Positions 20,040 through 32,779 of a DNA stretch of 64,000 nucleotides are shown in pieces. Origin of the DNA: Gymnothorax reevesii (Eukaryota > Chordata > Actinopteri > Anguilliformes > Muraenidae). The stretch is taken from the NCBI GenBank assembly GCA_029721435.1, contig CM056574.1, forward strand, positions 3,407,501 to 3,471,500, in the 5' to 3' direction. The position numbers were made by a program, and so were the translations under genes. A model generated the notes under the pieces. That model was not told the origin of the DNA. It did not search any database and saw only the letters and a program-made list of their open reading frames with translations. Each line of letters opens with the position of its first letter. The first letter of the stretch is position 1.

Positions 20040-20833
20040 TCCCTCTCTCTCGCAGGAGTACCAACCCGGTCTGTATCAACATATTAACACAGTGCTGTAG
20101 ATGTTGATCCAGCTGCTAACCGGACCGACCCTCACAGGTGAGCCGGTCACAGAGGTGTGGACCATCTGGCCCATCTGAGGGGGGGGGGGGGCGGGGGGGG
20201 GCGGGGGGGGGGCACTTTGTGATATTATTTTTGGCACAGATGTGGGTTGCTGTTTTCTGGCCTGGATGTTTTAGTGCGCTGTCTAAAAATACGGGGTCAC
20301 ATGGTCCAAACTGGCGAACGAGCCAGCAGCAGTAGTGTGCTATGGGAATTCTCTTTTTAGCTTCAGGGACTCGCGGGTTTATAATAAATAAAGAAAAATT
20401 GAGTATTACTCAACAAACCCAAAACTGGGACAAGCATTCAGCTTTAAGGAACTAATGTGACCCAAAACCTAGCGTCAATAGCAAGCAGAAGACTCCCAAT
20501 AAGAGTCAAATGGAGGTCAAAGCTCAGCCTTCAACCTAAAATCTGCAACGATTTGAAAACGGTACAACTATTGTTTACCTCTCCAAAAAGAATGGAAAAT
20601 GTGCGAGCCAATGCGTGCTGATGAAACAGATCGGACATGAAACTTCAGATTTTTGGCACGTGACACCAGAATGGAGTGACTTAGTTTCTACCCTCAGAAT
20701 CGTCACGCGACATCGAGGTCAAAAGGGAGTCAACCTCGCGCACGCATGTCCAAAGGACAAGGACTTCGCTTTGGTTCAGCACCTCGGATAGCTCTAAGTA
20801 TGGCTGATCAATTACACTGAGTGCGTCAAGGTG

Positions 20834-20866
<33 letters not shown>

Positions 20867-22044
20867 TATTATTATTATTATTATTATTATTATAAATATT
20901 ATTATTATTATTACAAGGGTAGATATAATAGATTAGATCTCTTGGACTGCAACCATTAAATAATTATTGAACGCTTCAGTATAATTCCCAACTAAATCCG
21001 GAATAGGACCTCTCCAGTGCGCAGCTTTCTTCATCGACTGAAACGCACTCAAATAGTGAATAGTGTTCGCGAAAGCGTTGGTGTGCAGACGCAGCTACAC
21101 AGTTTTACGCGCACTTGACAGAAAAAAAGCAAAGCGGCGCCCTGAAGGCTGACGAAGTAAGGACCCTTTTACCTCGCGAAGGCTCTTTCTAAGCGCGTGA
21201 TAAAGCTGACACGGAGGGACTGAGTACAGAACACCGTCTTTTTAGTGCCTTCACATTTTAGGTCTCGCGCTTTCCACAGGGCAATACCATTACCGGGATC
21301 TTCAGTTACACCGGGATTCTTCACCAATATGGCATTACTCTGCGAAACCTGCAAGAGGGTTACTCTTATTTGGGCGCTTTTGGACTCTAGAGTGAATTTT
21401 TGAATGGAAGAATTCCCGTTTCCATGAAGCGGTGGTGTATGACTGGCTGTGTGTAGACGCGGTGCGTAACAACTCCAGTAATGGTATAAGGAATTCGGGA
21501 TCGTCGCTCTCGGGGATGGTTGGGATGAAAATTTACGACAGCCATTGTGCGCGTTTCACATTTTATGAGATAACCTCCATCAAGTGCAATTGCTGCAAAC
21601 TCAAGTTTCATTTGCGACCAGGAAAGTAAAAGCACGTTTATTATGGTGCATCCCAAAATTACGCATGAATATCACCCTCGAAAAAATGAATCACACGGTT
21701 GCAACACGCGCTGCCACTGTCCTGCGCAGTGCAGCCTATTGCTTGAGATTTTTCTGGCTAACTTTTAAAATGTTTATTCGGTTTTAAAAAGCGTGATCCA
21801 TCGTCGATGCGTGACTGAGGCGATTTGGTTACAAAATCTAGTTTCAAGTTGTGTCTTTCAAACCAAAATGTAAGAAAATAGTGGTGAAGAGGTATTTCCA
21901 AATTTCTGACGCTTAAAATGCAGAAACCAGAGACGGTGATTGTCCTTCTCCTCGCGCATTGGCCAGATCCAAAGGGTCCTAAAGTAGCCTAATTATTCCG
22001 AGGAGACTGAAGCAGTCCGCTGCGGAGGACGGTATTTCGCATGT
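20040..22044. promoter_or_regulatory. Region upstream of htr7 exon 1
   Basis: No protein gene seen. It holds a G/C homopolymer block (20178-20212) and an AAT/ATT palindromic microsatellite (20833-20912). From about 21000 it becomes mixed unique sequence with scattered CpGs, which presumably includes the htr7 promoter and 5' untranslated region. The frame of exon 1 is closed upstream by TAG at 21985-21987. I could not place a transcription start. Confidence 0.45.
20833..20912. repeat. (AAT)n(ATT)n perfect inverted microsatellite
   Basis: A run of about ten AAT units turns at AATAATTATT into about ten ATT units, then a short interruption and five more ATT. The two runs are mutually complementary, forming a palindrome of roughly 60 bases able to extrude as a hairpin or cruciform. 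Confidence 0.95.
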
Positions 22045-22577
22045 ATGGTAGGCTCGGCTGCAACATATAGGATGGTGATTCACGCAAATTCGGAGCTTTT
22101 AGAGAGCAGACATTTTTCTCTCGGGCAAACAGAGAATGTGAGGGACTGGCAGGGGATGTTGCCGTCCACCCCTGCAGCAGAAACTCTTCTCACAATGACC
22201 GTACAACTCCCTCCCTCGGAGCTGCTCACCAGCAACGGGACCAACTCTACCGACGCCGTCCCTTACGGCGACGTGGAGAAGATAGTGATCGGCATCGTGT
22301 TATCCATCATAAACCTGACTACGATTGGTGGGAACTTACTGGTCATAATCTCCGTGTGTATAGTCAAGAAGCTCCGGCAGCCGTCCAACTATTTGGTGGT
22401 GTCGCTCGCCGCCGCGGACCTGTCAGTGGCGTTGGCGGTCATGCCGTTCGTCATTATCACGGATCTGGTCGGCGGAGAGTGGCTTTTCGGGAAAGTTTTC
22501 TGTAACGTCTTCATCGCTATGGATGTCATGTGCTGCACGGCTTCAATAATGAACCTGTGCCTCATCAGCGTGGACAG
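22045..22577 (+). CDS. htr7: 5-hydroxytryptamine receptor 7 (htr7), first coding exon
   Basis: Class A GPCR, Gs-coupled serotonin receptor of the plasma membrane (family knowledge). Numbering from 22045: an N-terminal tail with glycosylation sites at N64 and N67; TM1 ~80-106 with N97 (1.50); the loop KKLRQPSNYL; TM2 ~116-138 with D125 (2.50); C153 for the disulphide; TM3 ~149-175 with D160 (3.32, amine-binding Asp) in FIAMDVMCCTASIM. The loop and TM3 words are 5-HT7-type rather than other amine receptors. The exon ends inside the Arg codon of the DRY motif at AG, followed by donor GTAAGATC, leaving phase 2. Start uncertain: in-frame ATGs are at 22045, 22072, 22159 and 22195; 22072 and 22195 have A at -3. 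TM4-TM7 are encoded by exons outside this window. The paralogue (htr7a, b or c) cannot be decided. Confidence 0.93.
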
Positions 22578-23358
22578 GTAAGATCTCGCCCGTATTGGGG
22601 GCTGCGATTTACATTGTATTACGTCTGCCATTAATTGCTAAAAATATGAATTCATTCACTGAGATGATATTTATGCAGTTCAATGACTCTTATTATGAGG
22701 GTCACAAAACAGGCGTTTTTGAATTGGTTTGGCCCTCTGACGATACACACACCCTTTTAAAGGTTTCAATAGGTGCTGATGGGATGCTGGTGTCATTTAT
22801 GTCTTACTTCATTATAGTTTACACTACAGTACATAATAAAGTGGGCCAGGGCTACCTTTGGAGGAAGCGCTGAAACACTGATGCACTTTGGATGTCGAAG
22901 CCCTGGTCCGACAGACGGATTCAGGAAGGTCTTCGTGTTGGCCAAAGGAAAGAGCCTATACCGATTCTGTTCCCAAAATTCACATGCGTTCAGTTTCCTG
23001 TTAGTTTGTTATATGGTCTCATGGGAAGAGCATTTTCAAGGTCACAGGAACAAACTGAAGAACCATAGAGACGGTGGACGGGGAAAGACCTCATAATGGT
23101 AATAATGTTTCAGCGGAACAAATTCTAAATATACCAAACTACTGGGAATGTCCCCAGAATACATACTGAACAGTGAGTGTGTTTTCTCTAAGTCATTAAA
23201 AAAGGATGTGTAGCTTCAGTGCATCTCTCGCCTGCGACAGGCACATATTTTATTCAGATACAGCCTACGAGAGAGCGTGAATACTTCCTACTCTAATCTA
23301 CGCTCCAGCTCCCGAGAAACCTACAGCAATGTGTGCATGTACGCATCCTTTTTTTCTT

Positions 23359-23423
<65 letters not shown>

Positions 23424-23659
23424 CGCACGCACATGCGCACAGAGAGGCAACCAAGCATTACTTTATCTCTACTTACAGGAAGGATACAGTGTTTCTCTAT
23501 TATGTTGTGCGAGATCACAAACATGCAATAAGCCTGTTCTCAGCTGAACATTGTACACTGCTAATGTAACTGTCACTGCCAGTGTAAATCAGGTGTAGTG
23601 TGCTGACTTAGATTTAAACAAAAAAAAAAAAAACAATCTGAAAAATACAGCTCAAAGGG
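22578..23659. other. Intron sequence with a CA microsatellite
   Basis: Mostly unique sequence. A (CA)n run spans about 23371-23430, preceded by a TC tract. No gene is supported; the short open frames here are repeat translations. Confidence 0.6.
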
Positions 23660-23663
23660 TTAA

Positions 23664-23903
23664 CCCTTAAAGCGCCAAAGGCAGCATTTGCCGCTTGCTG
23701 ATACAATGAAATAAAATCGAAGCTTTTGAAAACCTATCAAGTGGCAAGTTGTTGAAAATAGCTCCCGCAGGGGAGTGTTAGGGTTAGGGGAGATGCTCCC
23801 GCAGGGGAGCTCTTTTCAACAAGTCGCCACATGATTGGTTTTCAAAAGCTCAAGATATTTACATTTCTGAAGCGTTTGAAAATTGATTTCGGCGCCCCAA
23901 GGG
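23664..23903. mobile_element. Palindromic TTAA-flanked MITE, copy 1
   Basis: TTAA lies at 23660-23663 and 23904-23907. Ends are CCCTTAAAGCGCC and (inverted) CCCTTGGGGCGCC. The inside folds back on itself: GAAAACCTATCAAGTGGCAA faces its complement near 23825-23860, around a CTCCCGCAGGGGAG core that occurs twice. There is no coding capacity. The TTAA target and CCCTT ends suggest piggyBac-type mobilisation (inference). Related copies: 32336 and 58440. Confidence 0.82.
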
Positions 23904-24894
23904 TTAATGGCCGTTGTGGTCCTGCTCTGTGTGACAGGACTGCCATCTCTTCTCCTGTTTCCTCTTGAATGTTTAGAGACGTTTAATCCTGTTCGACCAG
24001 TGTTTACTCAAATGGAGCGGATGGTTCGTTTAGCAGCTGGGCAGTTTGGTGGAATTACGTAACGTTAGCTTTCTGTGTTTCCGTCTGGGCAGTGTCATGA
24101 CAGTGTTAATGGGATAAGGAAGCTAAACAGTGTATTTTTCTGTAGAATGTTCTCTGGACAGAAGCATCCCAAAGGACCAGGTCTGCTAAGTGTCCCTGTC
24201 TAGAAAGGTTCTCAAATTTCCAAATTAGCCGGCTGACCTCAGCCGTGAGAAAGCTGCGGCTCGGGGATATTTTAGAATTTGGAAGTTGGCCTCGTTTCCC
24301 GACGGTAGAGCAGCACATGAGCTCGACATGCAGACTGAGATACAGCAGAGAAACAACAGCCAATGGGCATAGAGGTGAGAGCAGCCAATCACAGGATGGG
24401 GGTGGAGTCTCAGCTCAGAGGGAGGAGCCACGTGCGATTGGGAGGTTCACTCAGACATGAATTAGTAACTGGAGACAGTTTCTGTCTCTGCTCACTGGGT
24501 CCTTCGATCACGAAGGGAACTAATCCACAGAGCGACCGTCATTCATGGGAGTCAGGACAAGGTCTCCCACGACTGATCCCTCCACTGAGACGGACAGATA
24601 ACATTTCAAAATAAACCACTTGGAAATGGGAGAGGGCAAAGTTAATTTCTGTTTTCAAATTACTGCTCTTATTTTCAGATTTGAAATTTACTCATGCAAC
24701 CACTAAAAGTCCCCAGTGTATTGAAAGGAGAAAGTGGGTCATTCTGAGGATTTCCCAGGATGGGATATCAGGGCGTTTGCAGGACTTGGCAGGAATTTCC
24801 TCTCTAAGGTGCCCGTGAAACGATCACCCCAATTCTTGGCGGCGGCCATATTTCACTTTGGGCCTTTTTGGCTCCAGAGAATGTGCTCGAAACT

Positions 24895-25205
24895 GGGCGG
24901 CACGGTGGCACAGTGGTTAGCGCTGCTGCCTCACAGCAAGAAGGGTTCGAATCCGGCCTGGAGCCTTTCTGTGTGGAGTTTGCATGTTCTCCCCATGTTT
25001 GCGTGGGTTTCCTCCCGGTACTCTGGTTTTCCCCACCCAAAAAAACATGCCCCATAGGAACTCTCCACCAAGGAACTGGCTTTAGAACTGGAGTTGGTCC
25101 CCAGGTGCTGCTCTGTGGCTGCCCACTGCTCCTAACTATAGGGTGGGTCAAATGCAGAGGACAAATTACCCCACGGGGTTCAATAAAGTAAATCTTATCT
25201 CTTAT
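24895..25205 (+). mobile_element. tRNA-derived SINE
   Basis: The head contains Pol III box A TGGCACAGTGG (24906-24916) and a perfect box B GGTTCGAATCC (24944-24954) with tRNA-like spacing. A body of about 220 bases follows, ending in GGTTCAATAAAGTAAATC and a short ATCTCTT tail. This is the common fish GGCGGCACGGTGG-type SINE. Open frames on both strands are incidental. Confidence 0.9.
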
Positions 25206-26214
25206 TGATAGGGATGAAAACAGAATTGAAATAGTCTTTTGCGCAGCTCAGAGAAAATACTGCTGTTAGGGAGGAAATAAGTTCAGATTGTTTTTATAGA
25301 TCACTCACCCTTTAGCCTATTCGGGCTTATGCTGTGGTTAGATGCCTTCATGGTGGTCTGTCGTGCATCCGTGTATCTGTAAACTTCTTGCCTTGTCAGC
25401 GTTATAGTGCATTCAGTTTTTCACGGGTCCTTTTCATATTTTATATGCATGTATATGGGATGAAAATCTAGGCGAAGTTCAATTTTAGCCATGTTTGGCC
25501 AAGCGGGCGCAGAGGCTTTGCCATTATTTATTTATTTTTTTACTATTAAGTGCTGTCTAAAAAAGAAACAGTTGCCTCACTGAAGGGATAATTTTTAATG
25601 GACTTCATTGGAGAGATTTGCTGCTTGGCATCAGGGGCTCAGTAAGTTGCAATACCTGTCGTGGCCACCAGAGATCGTGAGGAGCCGGAGGAAGTCAGTC
25701 TATGGTCTTTCATATCAGTGCTGATCCTGGTGATCTACAGACCTGCAGGATTTCACTCCAACCCAAACAAATCACACCTCATTGAACAGCGAGAGCTGGG
25801 CTGTCCAATTCTGATCCTGGAGATCTACCACCCTGTTATTTAACAAGGAAATGCATGAATCTAGAAAATGTGACAAAATTAAATTATTTCTAAAGGGGAC
25901 TGAGAGCCAAAAACACAATTTTCATGCAACCCCAGTGAAGACATGAGTGCAGTGCAGTGCGCAGTGAGCCCTGAGAGCAGTGCAGTGGTAAGAATTATTT
26001 TAGGTTAGGAATGGGTATTTAAATTTTGAGAGAAAAAAGGGATATGCGACTTGTTGATAACATTACAATTAAGCCATGAATTTGCAGGGCATAAAACTGA
26101 CGCTTTCAGCACGTAAAACATCTCGTATTTAAATTGATGTTGCGTGCCGTCATGACATATTTTAATACAGGCAAGATGCTTGAAGAGGGGATGCTACACC
26201 ATGGTAAGCAGGCC
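25206..26214. other. Intron sequence without a gene
   Basis: No gene or complete element. At 25720-25830 a GATCCTGG-GATCTAC motif appears twice in direct orientation, like fragments of a short hAT-type MITE, but ends and target duplication could not be set. Confidence 0.45.
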
Positions 26215-26426
26215 CCTGTCCCAACTTTTTTGAGACCTGTAGCAGCCATCAAATTTGAAATGAGCTCATTTTGTGGATAAAATTGTAAAACTTTCTCAGT
26301 TTAAACATTTGCTGTTATCTCTGTTCTATTATGAATAAAAAACTGGATGTTGTGATTTGAAAGTCATTGCGTTTTGATTTTATTCACAATTTACAGTTTG
26401 TCCCAACTATTTCGGAATTGGAGCTG
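26215..26426 (+). mobile_element. Solitary right end of a Tc1-like element
   Basis: It runs from GTAGCAGCCATCAAATTTGA through GTCATTGCGTTTTGATTTTA to an end GGAATTGGAGCTG followed by TA. The order of words parallels the right arm of the Tc1 element at 17630-17821. No left arm or transposase remains. Confidence 0.75.
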
Positions 26427-26428
26427 TA

Positions 26429-27159
26429 CAATATGTGTAAAATATTAGCTGTGAAAAATTCTTTAAAAAAGACTTGACCTCCCTCATCTCTGAGAGATTG
26501 CTTTTGTTATAGTTTAATGTTTGTCTTCCAGTATTTAATATCATAATTCATCAGCTGTGGTGTGACCAATTGGCTTTGCCTGTATTTACCATGTGATCTA
26601 GACTTCAGGTTCATTATAATGAATTAATAAATCACGCAAATTGCACTTATCATACCTATGTTTTGTAGATGTCGCAAAGAGCTCAGGTATAAATGCATCG
26701 CTTCAGATTGAAACATCAGCCAAATAAATCTACTGTCCTGTAACGTCATGGAGAAGTGATCCAGTGGGGTTTCGCACGGTAGGCGAGAGAGGGCCAGGGA
26801 TTTTCACAGTTACTGGAGCGAGTGTTTGTCTCCAGGCTCTGTAGAAGAAAAGACATTAATAATCTCCAGTTAAATATAGGGAGATGTTCAAGGGTGAACT
26901 ATCTCTAATGCGTCTGCAGTACTGTGGCTATCTGGAGATCCACTGCTCCACATGTTACCGGGGTAAATCAAGCAAAATTCTGGGGTGTTCAACCTCGCAC
27001 CGAGCTTTTATCCTCACCCACCACAAAGTGTATGGCGAAATAGGAATGACTGTTGTCCTTCCACATGTCCTTCTGTCCGTCCGTCACGCTAGAAGCCCCA
27101 AACGGTTCGATATTTCCCAACTAAATGTAAAACCCTTGTCACACTATAGGCGGGATGAG
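26429..27159. other. Intron sequence without a gene
   Basis: About 730 bases of unique-looking sequence; nothing recognised. Confidence 0.5.
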
Positions 27160-28300
27160 CCATAATGCCGTCGGAATGAAAATTCTTTGTATATCCCTGG
27201 ATATTCAAAGTGCTTTCTAAAAATTCTGACTGCATTTTAAGTGCATTCCAAATATTCGGGGCCATTCTTGTGGCCGGCCCGAATGTTTTGCTCATGCTCA
27301 AAACTTTGCAGGTGCATTCGAAGTGAAGAAATATCAAACGGCATTCGAAGTGTATTCTAACTGCGGTCTGACTGCATTATAAATATTCTTACGGCATTCC
27401 AACAGCATTCAAAACATTCTGATTAAATTTGAGGGAGAATCGAAACGGCAAGCTAAGTCAAATCCTGCCAGAATGTCCTGAATGCGCCTCTAAGAGCCAG
27501 AATGCACCTTGAATGCATCTCGATTGCTGCAGGAATCTATTTCGATATTAAAACAATTCAGCAGGATTGCACTTCGAATGCCGTTGGAATCTTTCGATTG
27601 CTGCTGGAATCAGTGGCGGCTGGTGAACCGGCGATAGGGGAGGCTGAAACCCATCCCTTAAAAATAATGCTTGGTCAGGGCCTGTTTTCAATCATTCATT
27701 TAAATTACCATTCCAGAAACTCTGACAACTCAACATTATCAGGTGTGGCCAGTTTTCATTAATTACGGATACCTGTCAACTCTCACTTATTCAGCATGAG
27801 TTTTAGTGGCATATTTACGTTCCTCTGCTGTAGTCAGCAATTACTCAATCAATGCTTATTGGACACTGGTGTTACATTCTAAGTACCTTCTGAGTATTCG
27901 AGCTGCATTCTGTTTGAATTCTTGGACGTTCCAACCATATTCGGCGGCCATTCAGGGAGCGTTCTGACTGCATTCGAGGTGAATTCGTACAGCATTCGAG
28001 GCACCTTCCAACCAGACTTCGGGTGGAGTTCAGGCAGCAATTGAACCACACTCGTACGGCATTCTAAGTGTATTCTAAATATTCTGACAGCATTCTAAAC
28101 ATTACTGTGTTTTACCTACTGTGTTCCAACTCCTTCAAAGCTGTATTCGAGAGCTAATACATCCAGAATGTGTAAGAATCATATGAGGCGGGTTGGAAGC
28201 ACATTCTAAGAATTCGAACGGCATATTTCAAAGCTGTAAGAATTTTGGTCAATTTGAAATTTCCGCCTGAATGTTGCGCAAATTCTTCACTCCGGCTGGT
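27160..28300. repeat. Degenerate GCATTC-motif repeat block
   Basis: Words such as GCATTCGAAGTG, GTATTCTAA and ATATTCTGAC recur every 15-25 bases. In about 27440-27600 the orientation flips to GAATGC. The block is interrupted at about 27611-27870 by unrelated sequence beginning CAGTGGCGG. The unit is too decayed to define a period. No coding potential. Confidence 0.55.
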
Positions 28301-28775
28301 TTTGCTGGATTCCTGCTCATTTTGAATAAGTGTGACGGGGGCTGAACATATGGTTACGTCTCACTGTGCAGATGTGCCTCCGTCCGTTTGTCCGTTTGTC
28401 TGTTACTCCTCTGTGTTGTGTTTCCAGGACAGTTACCAGCCAACTTGATCTGAATGAAAATACTTCCTGCTTGGTTTTATTTCCTTTTTAACTTTGCTTT
28501 AAGCCCAGAGCTACAACCCTGAATTGAAGTACTCATCCAGATCGCCTTTAATTAAGATCTTGATGAGAAGAATCAGGTTTCTCAGTGCTGTATCCACAGC
28601 AATCTCTCTCAGATGAGACACTCCTGGAGTAACGGATGTGTGGTTTTTATGTGCAGTCAGAGGTGCAGGGGATTGTGGGAACAGAGAGCATGAGACACCA
28701 GATGTGGGCGTGGCCTGTTGTCACATTCCTGTCTGAAACAAGAGGATGGTGAGAGTGACATCAGACACATCTCCC
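28301..28775. other. Intron sequence without a gene
   Basis: Unique-looking sequence; nothing recognised. Confidence 0.5.
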
Positions 28776-29056
28776 CATCAGACACACACACACACACACA
28801 CACAAGCACATCCACATCAGACACACACACACACACACACACAAGCACATATACTCAGACACAAGCACACACACATACACACACACACAAACACACACAC
28901 ATACAAACACAAGCACGCACATAAGCACATACACACACACACACACACAAACAGACACATATATTCAGACACAAGCACACATGCACAAACGCACACACAC
29001 GCACAAACACACACACACACACATACACAACCACACACACAAGCACATCCACGCAG

Positions 29057-29088
<32 letters not shown>

Positions 29089-29363
29089 ACACATATATTC
29101 AGACACAAGCACACAGACACACACACACACAGACACACACACACACACACACACACATACAAGCACAAGCACGCACATACACAACCACACACACAAGCAC
29201 ATCCACGCAGACACACACACACACACACACGCACAAACAGACACATATACTCAGACACAAGCACACACACACACGCACAAATTCACACACACGCACAAAC
29301 ACACACACATACAAACACAAGCACGCACATACACAAGCACACACACACATACACGCACACACA
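28776..29363. repeat. Long (CA)n-rich microsatellite with higher-order structure
   Basis: About 590 bases of CA with AAGCACA, CATCCACGCAGACA and ACAGACACATATATTCAGAC interruptions that recur several times, showing that segments of roughly 130-200 bases were duplicated within the tract. Several His-Thr frames on the plus strand and Cys-Val frames on the minus strand are artefacts. Confidence 0.95.
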
Positions 29364-29447
29364 AGCTCTCTCTGATATAAGGGACGGAGATCTCTGAAAT
29401 TATTTTTTATCAAGAAATACTAGGACAGGTTGTTTGGGTTTTAGGAA

Positions 29448-29514
29448 GGGAGAGAGAGAGAGAGAAAGAGAGAGAGAGGGAGAGGGGAGGGGGAGAGAGA
29501 GATAGAGAGGGGGG

Positions 29515-29563
<49 letters not shown>
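29448..29563. repeat. (GA)n microsatellite
   Basis: GA dinucleotide run with GGG interruptions. Confidence 0.95.
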
Positions 29564-29566
<3 letters not shown>

Positions 29567-32335
29567 CCGCACATACAGAATGCATCCACATAATTTACAG
29601 AATCCCCATTAGACTGATGAGAAAAGAGTTTAAATATCTTTGCTCGCATTTGAATACTAAAAAATACGCTTTATTCTTATCGATAGTATAGTAAAGCAGG
29701 ATTTAACAGGCTCAGGAAAGCTGGATTCAGCTGTTTCAAGAGGGACCAGAGGGGTTATCAGAAAACTCCTCTCTCAGATACATTACAAAAGAAACTCTTC
29801 AAACTTAATCAGACATTTTCCTGTCAAACTTGTCCAGGGACAGAAACAAACTGTTTCCTTAAAAATCCTTCAAGTGTACTTCAATACTCCTTAAAAATAT
29901 TTCAAGTGAACAGCAGCTAACCTGCCACCTTTAGAAGAAAACTAGTTGAAGGTTGCCAAACTGCAGTTTATATACAGTCAGTGGCGGTCCGTCGGCAGAA
30001 ACACAGGGCCAGCAATTACCTCGCCTTTCACTACTTAATAACCTATCGCTCTCACAGTTTACCTCTCCCAATTAGCAACAGTTGCTCAGACTGATTGGTA
30101 GAACCGACGGGAGTCTAATTTATTTTTGAAAGCCTTGTTATACATTGCGCTACGAAATTATACGTTTTTTTACGCACATCAATTACTACAAAAAATATCA
30201 ATTTGTCTTTGATATTTCAGCGTAATTTCTGCGCTCATGTAGCACATGAAACCAAAGATTTGCGTAAATTAGTTTGCAATGCTCATTGAGCAATAAGCCA
30301 TCAGAATCCGTTCTGTTGTCTATTGGATGTAGTGACAGCTAAAGTGCCTTGTTAGGTTTAATGCACAGCTGAGTGACGGCGAAAATAATTGCTGCGAAGT
30401 CTGCGAATGTTTCTGATTTTTTGCAGATTGTCATCCTTGCAGAGTCACATCAATTATACCAACACAGCCAATAGGTAATCGCTTTGTCATTAGCATTTCT
30501 TCATCATTATGTGTCATGCATTGGTGGTGATTGTTCAGTTAATAAATTGTTTGATTTTTAATTAGGCAAACTTGATCGCAAACAGTTTTAGAGATATTAT
30601 GCGGGACAGGGTGATGTTATTGAAGGCCTTCCTGACATCTGACGGCAAGCCGCTGTATACAGTATAAACTATATGCAGATTTAGTACTTTGGCTCAAGGT
30701 CTTCACAATTACTGTATGTCACGGACTGATATTGCTGTATTGTTGCAAGTATGTACAGACATTGCTGTAATGTTGTAAGTATGTACAGATCATGTCACAG
30801 GGTACAGGTAGGACCCTAATCTGAGCACCAGAGCCCATAATCACGGGGACATTTGGGCGCACGAGCTGTCCCGCTCAATAATCCTCTCAGGAACACCATC
30901 AGATGCGTGAGATCAGATTCTTCTCAACCCAACATTCAAACGCAATCACCACCGCTCACTCAAAGTAATTGGCATATAGAGCACTGATATATAATCTTGA
31001 TAAAACTGTCCACAATCTCAACTCTTCAAGCTCTAGAGGAGTGGAGAATTTTAAAAAGTGCACAAAAAAACTCCTTGAGGAGTTCTTTAAGAAACAATAA
31101 CTGTCATTTTTCTGAGAATGATCCTGCAGAGATGACCCTGTGGTATTAAGACAGTGTTTCAAAGAAGGTAATTGGCCTATAAGCCATAATAAAGATGATT
31201 CCATTGCCTTTTCACAGACAAAGTATACCCTGCAATATGGATGAGCTTACAGCATAACCTCAGTCTGTACAGGAGGGAATAGTCTCCTGACTGTTAATAC
31301 AGATCGTACCTGAGCCTTTTAGTTTTAAATAAAGGTAAACATGGATGCCGCTGGAGCCGTTTCACAGTGTGGCAGCAAAATCCCACAGATTTGCGCACCT
31401 GATATTGACAATTCAACGCTAACTTGTGGCATCGCCGGTGCTACTGCCGAACCGGAGTGAAGGGCCCAGAGAGGGAAAATATGCACAGTTGGGTAACGGG
31501 CGCGTTACATCACGTACGCAGTGCAACCATAAACAAGCCCTGTTTTCCCTCTACAAACATTATGATGACGATAACACTGAGTCAAATCTGATTTCCATTT
31601 CAATCCCTCTAAAGCGTCATGAGTCCTCCCAGCTCTTTAATGAGACGGTACAGTAATGCCTGTTCTGTTCAGCAGGTGGGGGATGGATTTTTTTGTCACA
31701 GATGCTCAGTGTTATATTTTCTGAAAACGGCACAGCGGGGAGCCGATGTGGTTGGTTTACACCCCCGGCCGGGTCGTTAACGGATAATATTTAGATTAAT
31801 TCCCATTCTCCCCTTCCGCCAACTGCTGGAGCATAAAAAAAGAAAACAGAAGTATAACTCGATTCCTCTCGAGTCCCCCTCAGTGTGAAGAATAGCGTGT
31901 CATTTATCAACGTGACACCGCGGTTCAGGGCGAAGTTAGCAGTTGTAGGACGGCGCAAGCTTCGGTCAGTGACTCCGACGCGAGGAGTGGATTTTGTACG
32001 TTAGCGGGAAGATCGTGGACTTTCATTGCCCTTGAGCGAAGAGCAGCGGTGGAAGACGGATGAAAGTTATGGGAACCAAAGCGTCACTAAGCCTCTCCGC
32101 TGCTGCAGGAAATCAGAAAATACGTCTCCCCTGGACCGACAGCCATCCTGTCTGAGCGACTGCCCCGGACTGCCCGTCTCGCCGGGCGACTAGCGCTGAT
32201 TTGGAGTCTCTTGCCTGCGACAGTGACCCTCGCATGCCCGATCCTGCCGGAGAGTCGCCAGTCAAACTGTTTTAGCAAGGCCAGCGGAAATGAGAAATGC
32301 ACAGGAAAACATACCCTGAAGAACCAAAGCACCAA
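29564..32335. other. Intron sequence without a gene
   Basis: No gene. At 29979 a CAGTGGCGG motif like one end of an hAT-type element appears without a partner. A TTG[T/C]...AAGTATGTACAGA stretch is duplicated in tandem at 30727-30790. From about 31880 to 32260 CpG is frequent; this could be a CpG island or an unmethylated element, but no exon could be supported. Confidence 0.45.
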
Positions 32336-32527
32336 CCCTTTGAGCGCTGAATGCATTTTCAAGGAATTAAAAATATAGTTATCTTGAGCTGTCGAAAACC
32401 TATCATGTGGCAACTTGTTTAAAAGAGCTCCTTTTAAACAAGTTGCCACAAGATAGGTTTTCAACAGCATCTGACTTTGATATTTTACATCACTGGGCAT
32501 CTGTAGTTGCCCACGGCACTGAAAGGG
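32336..32527. mobile_element. Palindromic TTAA-type MITE, copy 2
   Basis: Left end CCCTTTGAGCGCTG; right end (inverted) CCCTTTCAGTGCCG followed by TTAA at 32528-32531. The left flank CCAA is a decayed target. The centre is a hairpin: GAAAACCTATCATGTGGCAA pairs with its complement across AAGAGCTCCTTT. Same core as the copies at 23664 and 58440. Confidence 0.78.
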
Positions 32528-32779
32528 TTAAAACCACTCACAGATGAAGCAAATAACCTGGATCATCTTGTTACAATGGCGCAGGTCATGGACCGCAGAC
32601 GCACCGCAGACGGTGAACGCGCGGTGAGTTCTTTCACTCAGCGTGTTGGCTGTGGGAGAGATGAGACCTGAGTGACTGATACAGGACGAACCGTTACAGT
32701 CTGATGATTGGCTCAGAGCATCTCTGATGTAAGACGTCTGTGGTGCTCCCTGTCAGTAAATGTGATACCGACTGACAGC

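Larger units (their letters stand above)
15928..20040 (+). mobile_element. Tx1-like non-LTR retrotransposon (LINE), degenerate, split by a Tc1 element
   Basis: Plus-strand ORF2 remnants are seen in order: the start of an AP-type endonuclease (15928-16214), then after the Tc1 insertion its second half (17824-18370), then directly the post-RT part and C-terminal domain with a CCHC-type cysteine cluster (18370-19660). The reverse-transcriptase palm with its FADD-type motif is missing. The 3' untranslated region runs to about 20040; it contains a GT microsatellite and no clear poly-A tail. The right boundary is approximate. Confidence 0.75.

Noticed and set aside
23774..23794. TTAGGGTTAGGG as interstitial telomere repeat
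   Set aside because: Only two units, inside a palindromic MITE; CCCTAA-like words at 54890-54950 are likewise scattered and inside another MITE.
27611..27870. hAT-type end CAGTGGCGG (also at 29979)
   Set aside because: No matching opposite end or 8-base duplication was found, so no element can be delimited.
28746..29413. His-Thr and Cys-Val frames in CA tracts (also at 43.7-44.3 and 53.3-53.9 kb)
   Set aside because: Translations of dinucleotide repeats.
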